Below are positions 1 through 5,563 of a stretch of 8,598 nucleotides of DNA, piece after piece; positions within the stretch are counted from its first letter, which is position 1, and each line of letters begins with the position of its first letter. The stretch lies in assembly GCA_002359085.1 (NCBI GenBank), contig DEQB01000083.1, forward strand, positions 2,292-10,889, read 5' to 3'. The notes beneath the pieces were generated by a model that did not search any database, had not been told where the DNA came from, and was given only the letters and a program-made list of their open reading frames with translations. The position numbers and the translations under genes are program-made. Source of the stretch: Erysipelothrix sp. UBA3377. Its GTDB lineage: Bacteria > Bacillota_I > Bacilli_A > Erysipelotrichales > Erysipelotrichaceae.

Positions 1-2
1 CC

Positions 3-80
3 AGTGGATACAAATCATATGGTGAAGTGTATATGGATGCGAATATTGAACATAAGATGATGAAAAAAAGTGTACGGTAA
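3..80 (+). CDS. C-terminal end of an unidentified protein (5' truncated by the window)
   Basis: An open frame runs in from the left edge and stops at TAA 78-80, giving about 25 residues ending in HKMMKKSVR. The tail is hydrophilic and basic and I do not recognise a family. The argument that it is a real gene end is that its stop codon lies in the loop of a strong terminator hairpin (67-93), the usual arrangement at the end of a transcription unit. It is convergent with the sortase gene. The fragment is short enough that an open frame could occur by chance. Confidence 0.45.
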   Translation, partial: SGYKSYGEVYMDANIEHKMMKKSVR

Positions 81-93
81 AATCGTACACTTT
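67..93. terminator. Bidirectional Rho-independent terminator
   Basis: A perfect 10-bp inverted repeat (AAAGTGTACG at 67-76, CGTACACTTT at 84-93) encloses a 7-nt loop. On the minus strand the stem runs into seven consecutive T residues, a good terminator for the sortase gene that ends at 100. On the plus strand it is followed by TTTGTTTATTT, adequate for the gene ending at 80. It therefore probably serves both convergent genes. Confidence 0.85.
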
Positions 94-99
94 GTTTAT

Positions 100-714
100 T
101 TAGGATACATTCGGAACAACTTCAATCAATTTAGCGTGAACGATTAATCGATCGGGATGTGTCCAAGAGGGATATCTACAGGTAATTAAGGTTAAGGTCG
201 TTTCATCGTCCTTTGGGTTTAAAATCCAAGTATCTGACTTATCTACAATGATATTATCATACACCTCATAGACATAAGTATTCTCGCGATCAATGTATCT
301 GATAAGATCTCCAGATTCAACTTGGTTGAGGTTTTTGAAACCACAGGTATCGCCACAGGCTCCATTATGTCCAGCGATTGCGTAATTGCCTTCAGTGGGT
401 GGTGTGGGTGCTTCGTTATAAGCGACAAGTACACTGTATAAGTTCTCGAAGTTTCCATCATTGGCTACTGGTAAACTTAAATCAATACGATCAATTTCTA
501 AAATTCCGTGTACATCGATATCGATTTCTACGGTAGTATCTGGATCAACTTCGTCAATCCCATCCAATCCATCTAAGAAGTGTTGTTTATAGGATTCAGT
601 TTCTTTATTACGGTTTTGTTTGGTAATATAGTCACCAATAAGAATAGAACCGCCTGAAATAATGAGCAGTGCTCCGATAAGTGTTAGTATATTAAATTTT
701 CTAGTTTTTTTCAT
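100..714 (-). CDS. Membrane-anchored sortase (cysteine transpeptidase)
   Basis: Sortases cut a C-terminal sorting signal in secreted proteins and join them to the cell wall or to pilin partners outside the membrane. From the ATG at 714 the protein has 204 residues: a short basic N-terminus, one membrane segment (about 9-27), an acidic linker, then the sortase barrel. The catalytic triad is visible as His116 in AGHNG, Cys179 in TLITC and Arg189 in DRLIV. An upstream in-frame GTG (721-723) is rejected because it is part of the Shine-Dalgarno sequence AAAGGTG, which sits 6 nt before the ATG. The subclass is uncertain; the GNYAIAGH, GD-I and TLITC layout resembles class A/D/E enzymes. Two extra cysteines, Cys120 and Cys124, lie just after the catalytic His and are unusual. 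No substrate with a sorting motif is encoded in the window. The gene is monocistronic, divergent from dnaX, and ends at a strong terminator. Confidence 0.93.
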   Translation of the reverse strand: MKKTRKFNILTLIGALLIISGGSILIGDYITKQNRNKETESYKQHFLDGLDGIDEVDPDTTVEIDIDVHGILEIDRIDLSLPVANDGNFENLYSVLVAYNEAPTPPTEGNYAIAGHNGACGDTCGFKNLNQVESGDLIRYIDRENTYVYEVYDNIIVDKSDTWILNPKDDETTLTLITCRYPSWTHPDRLIVHAKLIEVVPNVS

Positions 715-730
715 GTTATTCACCTTTTAA

Positions 731-739
731 ATCATACCA
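731..739 (-). promoter_or_regulatory. Candidate extended -10 promoter for the sortase gene
   Basis: Read on the minus strand this is TGGTATGAT: a TGN extension plus a -10 with five of six consensus bases. No convincing -35 is seen at 16-18 nt. The predicted start near 724 would leave a leader of only about 10 nt containing GGTG, so the site is plausible but not certain. Confidence 0.4.
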
Positions 740-786
740 TAAGTGCTTTAAAAACCATATTAATATAAATAAATATGTTGTTCACA

Positions 787-795
787 TGATATAAT
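787..795 (+). promoter_or_regulatory. Extended -10 promoter for the dnaX operon
   Basis: TGATATAAT combines the TGN extension with a perfect TATAAT (790-795). There is no good -35 hexamer at normal spacing, as is typical of extended -10 promoters. Transcription should begin near 802, giving a leader of about 14 nt before the ATG at 816. This also argues against the GTG at 807 as the start. Confidence 0.6.
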
Positions 796-815
796 GAATA
801 GAGGCGGTGGTAGTC

Positions 816-2702
816 ATGACTTATCAATCATTATATAGAAAATATAGACCCGATACATTCGATGATGTTATTGGCCAAAAAAACATTGTAAAATCATTAC
901 AGAATGCAATTAAATTAAATAAGATATCCCATGCGTATATTTTTACAGGTCCCAGGGGAACTGGAAAAACTACCATGGCAAAACTTTTGGCGAAAGCAAT
1001 CAATTGTGAAGATGCCAATACGTATATTTGTGGAACGTGTGATAACTGTCTCCAAGAACAAACGGGAACACATCCTGATATTGTTGAAATCGATGCCGCA
1101 AGTAATAATGGGGTCGATGAAATCAGAAACTTAATTGAACGTGTTAAGTTCACTCCCATCGTAGGTAAATATAAAGTGTATATCATTGATGAGGTACATA
1201 TGTTAACGATGGGTGCTTTTAATGCGCTCTTGAAAACATTAGAAGAACCGCCATCTCATGTGGTGTTTATTCTCGCAACTACGGAAATCCATAAGGTATT
1301 ACCTACCATTATATCAAGATGTCAGAGATTCGATTTTTCTCGCATCAGTGAAAACGACATTTCGGATCGCTTAGAATACATTGTAGATAAAGAACACAGA
1401 ACCATTGAAGATGGCGCAAGCCGTGTTATCGCATCCTTATCTGGGGGTGGATTGAGAAATGCCTTAACCATCCTTGAACAAGCGATGATTCTTAATGAGG
1501 GAAATATACTAAAAAACTCAATCTATACTCAAAACGGAATGGTCCTCCCTCAAGAGAAGGCAGCATTGTTTGAAAGTATCTATAAGAACGATATTGCGCG
1601 TATGTTGAAGCTATACCATGATATTCAGGAGAAGACGGTAGATGTTCCAAGATTTGTGATGGATCTGGTAAAAAGTGTCAAAGACAGTTTGATTTATCAA
1701 AATTTGAAAAACTTTGATTTCGTTGATCAAAATGATGAAGTTCTCATTTTGGCTTTAAATGACATGTTCAATACGGAAACACGTCTAGAAATCATCAACA
1801 TTCTATTGGATTATCACGAAAAGATTCGATTCTCATCTACACCCAGTCTCCATTTGGAGATTGCATTCATTGAAATGTTTGAGAAATTCAATAAAAATCA
1901 AAGTAATCATAAAGTTGATAAGGTTAAAAAAGAAGCACCTGTTATGTCTTTTGATGAGTTAACTCAAAAACAAGAAGCAGTCGTGGCGGTGAAGCAAGAA
2001 GTACCGGAATTGGATTTGAAAGATGAAGTAGCGGAACGTATTAATGAAACACCTCAATTTGAAATAAATGATGACACACCAGAGGTAGATACCCATGAAA
2101 TAGTAGAACCCATAGTTGAAACAGAACCAATAGAAAAAATAGAACAGAAGCAGTCCGATCGTGAACCTCAAATTTCATTGATGGATGTAAAACCACAAGA
2201 ACCAACTGAGGAAGTGGTGGTTCAAAGAAATAAACTGGATCTTACTACGGAAGAGATTGTACAATTTATGGTAAGTGCAGATAAAACAGCACGTCATAAA
2301 GATACCCAAAGTTATATGGAGATTAAGAGTTATCTTTCCAATCCGAAATGGGCAAAGGAAAGCAAGTTGTTAAATAATTCACAATTGGTGTTGAGTGGCA
2401 ATGCGTTTGTGGTGGTTGCGACAAAGAACCAAATTCAAGCACGCTCAGTGTTGGATGAGAATAATTTATTCGGTTTACTCGCATTCAGTGAAATCATTTT
2501 TGGGAAGCCAAAACAAATTTTTGCGACAACAGCAGCCAACTTTACAGTGGCGGTTGAATTATTTAAAGACTTAAGTGCCAATAAACAATTACCGGATCCC
2601 TTTAATGATGATGATTTCATCACAACTTTTGAAGAAAAGAAAGATGAAACAGAGGAAAGATTGTTGAATCTCTTTGGAGATAAAATAGAAATTAAGGAGT
2701 GA
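816..2702 (+). CDS. dnaX: DNA polymerase III subunit tau (clamp-loader ATPase, possibly also gamma)
   Basis: DnaX is the AAA+ motor of the clamp loader: it loads the sliding clamp at primed sites and, through its C-terminal part, holds the polymerase and helicase together. The protein has 628 residues from the ATG at 816. It opens with the family hallmark YQSLYRKYRP and carries Walker A GPRGTGKT (45-52), a zinc-binding set Cys64, Cys72, Cys75 and Cys78, Walker B with DEVH (125-128), sensor 1 ATTE (154-157), the SRC arginine finger (Arg168) and sensor 2 GGGLRNAL (210-217). Domain III ends near residue 360. An acidic, proline- and glutamate-rich linker (about 373-470) follows, then the tau-specific C-terminal region. 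An upstream GTG (807) is only about 5 nt from the predicted transcript start and adds residues not found in the family, so ATG 816 is preferred; GGTGG 5 nt before it may be the ribosome site. First gene of an operon with recR. Confidence 0.97.
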   Translation: MTYQSLYRKYRPDTFDDVIGQKNIVKSLQNAIKLNKISHAYIFTGPRGTGKTTMAKLLAKAINCEDANTYICGTCDNCLQEQTGTHPDIVEIDAASNNGVDEIRNLIERVKFTPIVGKYKVYIIDEVHMLTMGAFNALLKTLEEPPSHVVFILATTEIHKVLPTIISRCQRFDFSRISENDISDRLEYIVDKEHRTIEDGASRVIASLSGGGLRNALTILEQAMILNEGNILKNSIYTQNGMVLPQEKAALFESIYKNDIARMLKLYHDIQEKTVDVPRFVMDLVKSVKDSLIYQNLKNFDFVDQNDEVLILALNDMFNTETRLEIINILLDYHEKIRFSSTPSLHLEIAFIEMFEKFNKNQSNHKVDKVKKEAPVMSFDELTQKQEAVVAVKQEVPELDLKDEVAERINETPQFEINDDTPEVDTHEIVEPIVETEPIEKIEQKQSDREPQISLMDVKPQEPTEEVVVQRNKLDLTTEEIVQFMVSADKTARHKDTQSYMEIKSYLSNPKWAKESKLLNNSQLVLSGNAFVVVATKNQIQARSVLDENNLFGLLAFSEIIFGKPKQIFATTAANFTVAVELFKDLSANKQLPDPFNDDDFITTFEEKKDETEERLLNLFGDKIEIKE

Positions 2703-2707
2703 TAATA

Positions 2708-3295
2708 ATGTATCCAAGCAGTTTAGAAAAATTAATTGAACAGTATATGTTATTGCCAGGTGTCGGTAGAAAAACAGCAGAACGTTATGCTTTACATATG
2801 TTGGACTTGGATGATTCAGCGTTTGAAGAAACATCCCAGGCCTTATTAGATGTTAAAGATAAAATAACTACGTGTTCTCAATGTCATCATTTGGCTGAAG
2901 GTGATCTGTGTGGTATCTGTCTGGATAAAACTCGAAACATTCATCAAATATGCGTTGTGTCGTCTTCTAAAGAAGTTATTTCAATCGAGAAGACTGGACA
3001 ATACCGTGGGGTATATCACGTCTTAGGCGGCTTAATTTCAACGCGTAGGGGTATTATGCCGGATGATCTGAACATTGATAATTTAAAAAACAGGATTGCA
3101 TCGGTTGATACTGAAATTATATTGGGTTTGAATGCAACAGTAGAAGGAGAAACAACCGCATTATACATTTCCAAGAAATTTGAAAACCAAGCACAAATAA
3201 CGCGTTTGGCATTCGGATTACCCATTGGTGGGCATTTGGATTATGCGGATGATTTAACATTAATGAAAGCCTTTGAGGGCAGAAAGAAGATGTAA
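2708..3295 (+). CDS. recR: Recombination mediator protein RecR
   Basis: RecR works with RecF and RecO to load RecA on gapped DNA coated with single-strand binding protein. The 195-residue length is normal. The helix-hairpin-helix is LPGVGRKTAERYA (16-28), the zinc finger uses Cys56, Cys59, Cys68 and Cys71, and the Toprim domain includes EKTGQYRGVYHVLGG (94-108), TVEGETTALYI (144-154) and the C-terminal PIGGHLDYADDLTL region (172-185). The start is ATG 2708: the perfect ribosome site AAGGAG at 2694-2699 overlaps the dnaX stop and is 8 nt upstream, while an in-frame GTG at 2699 falls inside it. Two conserved features depart from the family: the usual VVEEPxD reads VVSSSKE (83-89), and the usual GGDLEYAD reads GGHLDYAD. 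The gene follows dnaX directly, without the ybaB/yaaK gene usually found there, and is followed after one base by the next start codon. Confidence 0.96.
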   Translation: MYPSSLEKLIEQYMLLPGVGRKTAERYALHMLDLDDSAFEETSQALLDVKDKITTCSQCHHLAEGDLCGICLDKTRNIHQICVVSSSKEVISIEKTGQYRGVYHVLGGLISTRRGIMPDDLNIDNLKNRIASVDTEIILGLNATVEGETTALYISKKFENQAQITRLAFGLPIGGHLDYADDLTLMKAFEGRKKM

Positions 3296-3296
3296 A

Positions 3297-4166
3297 ATGA
3301 GTTCTATTGCTTATAACACAGATACGAATATGATTGATTACCATCGTTTAAAAGGAAACCAGACGATGGCTTTTTGGCGTTTCAGTTTAAAAGGTTTTGC
3401 GAGATTTGGTGAGGGTGATTTATTTTTCTTCATCGATAAGCGCGCAAGACATCCTCATACACTTGAAAAAGGGTTGGTAGGATATGGGAGATGTGTTGAA
3501 ATAAGAAATCTCTCACCCAAACAAACTTGGGATAAATATGAAACATTAACGGGATACAATCGCTATGCTGATTTTCAAGAAGCGGTACGATATTATCGTA
3601 AGCATGACAAAAGATTACCGAATCAACTCCAAACGATTTTGCTTGAGAATGTGGTTTTTTTCCAACATCCAATTTTCTTTAGTGAAGTTGGCATTGAATT
3701 GAATGAACGATTGGAATCTTTTACTTATATTGAAAAGAATGGAAAAGATGTTTCCAAACAACTTTTGAAAATTGCGAAAGACATTGGTCTTGATTTATGG
3801 ATGATGTCCCAAAACCCTGAAGTCGAAACACTTGATATGGACAAGGATATGGATCATCAAAAAATTAGGGATCAGTTATTGAAAATCGAAACCAACTTTG
3901 ATGCCCTTCAGATGCGTATATTAAAAAACCACACGCAAGGTGTGGCTTTAAATCAACTTTACTATACATACCATAATCAACATCTCAATATATACCTACC
4001 GCTCTCAAAGAAAAATCAATTGAATGCGTTGGTGGGAATTAAGACCATTATAGAAACATGCATAGACTATGATCAAGTTAGTTATACAATCATCACCCAT
4101 TTAAGATTGGATGAACAAACCCTTAATCTTCTAGCTTTAATGAATTTAGAGCACGTACAAATTTAG
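3297..4166 (+). CDS. Unrecognised protein with a PUA/EVE-like N-terminal half, in the recR operon
   Basis: I cannot name this 289-residue protein. Its first half has the feel of a PUA-like (EVE/ASCH) fold: FWRFSLKG, then GDLFFFI (40-46), KGLVGYGRCVEI (58-69), a Trp-Asp-Lys-Tyr segment (78-81) and LENVVFF (116-122). These suggest strands of a small beta barrel that in known EVE/PUA-like proteins reads modified bases in RNA or DNA; this is inference from pattern only. The second half (about 150-289) is mixed alpha/beta with an acidic methionine-rich stretch (DMDKDMD, 180-186) and no motif I know. There is no signal peptide or membrane segment, so it is probably cytoplasmic. The ATG lies one base after the recR stop with only a weak AGAAAGAAG upstream, suggesting translation by re-initiation after recR. 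A TTG at 3273 would extend it by eight residues into recR and is less likely. Its last 44 bp overlap the convergent CYTH gene. Confidence 0.85.
   Translation: MSSIAYNTDTNMIDYHRLKGNQTMAFWRFSLKGFARFGEGDLFFFIDKRARHPHTLEKGLVGYGRCVEIRNLSPKQTWDKYETLTGYNRYADFQEAVRYYRKHDKRLPNQLQTILLENVVFFQHPIFFSEVGIELNERLESFTYIEKNGKDVSKQLLKIAKDIGLDLWMMSQNPEVETLDMDKDMDHQKIRDQLLKIETNFDALQMRILKNHTQGVALNQLYYTYHNQHLNIYLPLSKKNQLNALVGIKTIIETCIDYDQVSYTIITHLRLDEQTLNLLALMNLEHVQI
3341..3375 (+). terminator. Terminator-like hairpin inside the 5' part of the PUA/EVE-like gene
   Basis: CCATCGT (3341-3347) pairs with ACGATGG (3363-3369); the loop can form a small GGAAACC inner hairpin, and one base later there are five T residues (3371-3375). 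This lies in codons 15-27 of the gene starting at 3297. It would be covered by ribosomes during translation and could end transcripts when translation fails. A 7-bp stem is not rare by chance. Confidence 0.3.
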
Positions 4167-4674
4167 GTTCAATTGCTTCATACTCAATCCCAATGGACTT
4201 AAGCGTTTGGTAATAATGATTTTCAGCTTGATCTTCGTCATGGTATAACTCATATTCTAACTCATAATCCTTATGATTTTTGAATTGAGTAATATCCAAA
4301 CACCACGTTCCATAAGCGTCCTTATATTCATAACGCACCGTATTACTAAAAGTAATCTCTACCAAGTCATTAATGTTGAATCCAAATTCTTCAAACAAAG
4401 ATCTCGCATTCTCGTCTTCAGTTAAAGGGGTATGTAAAGTAGTTTCGTACTCCATAATTCCGTAATCACGGGGTTCCTTCACCGTTAAAACTGTAACGTC
4501 CTTGATTTTCCGTGTACGACACATGATGCCTTTCTTATATAAGTCTTGATTTTTTGTGTCATAATAAACATTCTCTTGAAAAACTGGTTCAGAGAACGGG
4601 AAATAATCATAGACAGTCACATGGTTCTCGCGGTCTATTTTGGTTTTATATTCTATTTCTAAATGTTGTTCCAT
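4123..4674 (-). CDS. CYTH-domain protein (YjbK-like triphosphate-binding phosphohydrolase)
   Basis: CYTH enzymes (adenylate cyclase CyaB/thiamine triphosphatase family) bind triphosphates in a tunnel lined with charged side chains and use divalent metal; most bacterial members hydrolyse inorganic triphosphate or related compounds. From ATG 4674 the protein has 183 residues. It has the signature ExExK as EIEYK (Glu6, Glu8, Lys10), then Arg53 and Arg55 (CRTR), Lys66 (TVKEP), Glu76 and Glu78, Arg114, Asp127 (CLDIT), Glu138 and Glu140 (ELEYE) and Lys171 near the end. The length is typical of YjbK-like proteins. An upstream TTG (4689) is rejected because the family begins just before the EIEYK motif. 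No Shine-Dalgarno sequence is visible, and a -10-like TATTAT ends six bases before the ATG, so the message may be leaderless. It is divergent from nadK, a neighbour that also lies close to yjbK in Bacillus subtilis. The exact substrate cannot be told. Confidence 0.9.
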   Translation of the reverse strand: MEQHLEIEYKTKIDRENHVTVYDYFPFSEPVFQENVYYDTKNQDLYKKGIMCRTRKIKDVTVLTVKEPRDYGIMEYETTLHTPLTEDENARSLFEEFGFNINDLVEITFSNTVRYEYKDAYGTWCLDITQFKNHKDYELEYELYHDEDQAENHYYQTLKSIGIEYEAIEPKFVRALNSLKLED

Positions 4675-4680
4675 ATGGTT

Positions 4681-4709
4681 ATAATACAATAAATAAAAAT
4701 ATGATACAA
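4681..4709 (-). promoter_or_regulatory. Candidate promoter of the CYTH gene (possibly leaderless mRNA)
   Basis: On the minus strand TTGTAT (4704-4709) and TATTAT (4681-4686) are separated by exactly 17 nt. The -35 is weak (3 of 6) and the -10 good (5 of 6). The seventh base after the -10 is the A of the ATG at 4674, so transcription may begin on the start codon itself. It overlaps the nadK promoter on the other strand. Confidence 0.4.
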
Positions 4710-4710
4710 T
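4702..4710 (+). promoter_or_regulatory. Extended -10 promoter for nadK
   Basis: TGATACAAT is an extended -10 (TGN plus TACAAT, 5 of 6) with no good -35. The expected start is near 4717, about 14 nt before the nadK ATG, just keeping the GAGG ribosome site at 4719-4722. The sequence ATACAAT occurs here (4704-4710) and exactly 20 bp upstream (4684-4690). Confidence 0.5.
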
Positions 4711-4730
4711 GGTAAAAAGAGGTTGTTCAC

Positions 4731-5513
4731 ATGAAAAAATTTACATTACTACATAGAGGAGACAGTTTTTCAAAGGAAAGTTGTGCTCTGATAAAGGATA
4801 AATTAATAAGCATGGGAAAGATTTATGATGAAGAAAATCCGGACCTTGTTATTACTGTGGGTGGAGATGGAACATTACTGCATGCATTTCATCATTACTT
4901 GGATAAAGTAGATGACATCGCATTTGTAGGAATACATACAGGCACACTTGGTTTTTCCACGGATTACGTTGTGGGTGATTTAGAATTGTTTTATGAAGAT
5001 ATCGCATCCAATGCTTATACCATTGAGGAAAAAAGCATACTTGAAGCCAGCGTCTTTAAGGAAGATGAAGTTTTAACACTGCATGCGCTCAATGAGTTTA
5101 GGGTTGAGAATATTGTTAAAACCCAACCCATCGAAGTCTATTTAAATGATGAGTACTTTGAAATATTTAGAGGCAATGGACTCTGTATATCAGGTCAATA
5201 TGGATCAACCGCCTACAATCGTTCCATTGGTGGCGCGGTTATCTATCAAGGATTGGACCTATTACAACTCTCAGAAATATCAGGCATTCATCACCGTCAC
5301 GCAAGAAGCTTGGGTGCGCCCTTAATACTGGATCCAAAAACAGTAATCAGAATGGAATATGAAAACTTTGATCATGCTTTGTTGTGTTACGATCATTTAC
5401 ACATACATTTGGAGAATATTCATAAAATAGTAGTGAGACATAACGATAAAAAAATGCGTTTCGCGCATTTCAAAGATGTATCCTATATTGGAAAATTAAA
5501 TGCATTATTTTAA
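4731..5513 (+). CDS. nadK: NAD kinase
   Basis: NAD kinase phosphorylates NAD to NADP in the cytoplasm, the only known route to NADP. The 260-residue protein matches the short Firmicutes type. The catalytic GGDGT is at 44-48 (Asp46), followed by GIHTGTLGF (67-75), the NE pair (Asn121, Glu122), FRGNGLCIS (146-154), GSTAYNRSIGGA (158-169) and Asp221 in CYDHL. Two positions depart from the usual FRGDGL and STPTGSTAY: the aspartate is Asn149 and the TPT/TPS stretch is GQY (155-157). These sit in the nucleotide pocket and subunit interface of characterised enzymes, so affinity may differ, but the core catalytic residues are intact. GAGG 8 nt before the ATG is the ribosome site. The gene is monocistronic, divergent from the CYTH gene, and ends in a terminator whose stem contains its stop codon. 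Confidence 0.95.
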   Translation: MKKFTLLHRGDSFSKESCALIKDKLISMGKIYDEENPDLVITVGGDGTLLHAFHHYLDKVDDIAFVGIHTGTLGFSTDYVVGDLELFYEDIASNAYTIEEKSILEASVFKEDEVLTLHALNEFRVENIVKTQPIEVYLNDEYFEIFRGNGLCISGQYGSTAYNRSIGGAVIYQGLDLLQLSEISGIHHRHARSLGAPLILDPKTVIRMEYENFDHALLCYDHLHIHLENIHKIVVRHNDKKMRFAHFKDVSYIGKLNALF

Positions 5514-5534
5514 GAGCGAAAGCTCTTTTAATTT
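5512..5534 (+). terminator. Rho-independent terminator of nadK
   Basis: AAGAGC (5512-5517) and GCTCTT (5522-5527) form a 6-bp stem closed by a GAAA (GNRA) tetraloop and followed by TTAATTTT. The last two bases of the nadK stop codon are in the stem. Confidence 0.8.
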
Positions 5535-5540
5535 TGGGAA

Positions 5541-5563
5541 AATAAAAAACCCCATTGGGGTTT
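5541..5563 (-). terminator. Rho-independent terminator of rodA
   Basis: On the minus strand AAACCCC (5563-5557) and GGGGTTT (5553-5547) form a 7-bp stem with a 3-nt loop, followed by TTTATT. The rodA stop codon (5562-5564) overlaps the stem base. With the nadK terminator it insulates two convergent genes within about 50 bp. Confidence 0.8.

Noticed and set aside
396..410. G-rich stretch in the sortase gene resembling a G-quadruplex.
   Set aside because: Only two GGG runs are present, not the four needed for a stable structure.
777..789. The 13-mer GTTGTTCACATGA occurs here and again at 4722-4734.
   Set aside because: In one place it lies in a promoter and in the other it spans a start codon, so the roles differ. 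One 13-bp match is expected by chance in an AT-rich window of this size.
876..884. A AAA AAC slippery heptamer in phase near codon 21 of dnaX.
   Set aside because: A -1 shift here would give a tiny peptide before any functional domain, and no stimulating structure is evident.
824..1186. Minus-strand open frame of about 120 codons opposite dnaX.
   Set aside because: It is the antisense of a highly conserved gene, has no ribosome site and no family resemblance.
2199..2223. GAACCA...TGGTTC inverted repeat in the dnaX linker.
   Set aside because: It lies in a low-complexity acidic linker rich in Glu, Pro and Val codons, has a 13-nt loop and no T-run; probably codon bias.
3929..3945. CCACAC/GTGTGG hairpin inside the PUA/EVE-like gene.
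   Set aside because: Only 6 bp, with no T-tract after it; such stems are common by chance.
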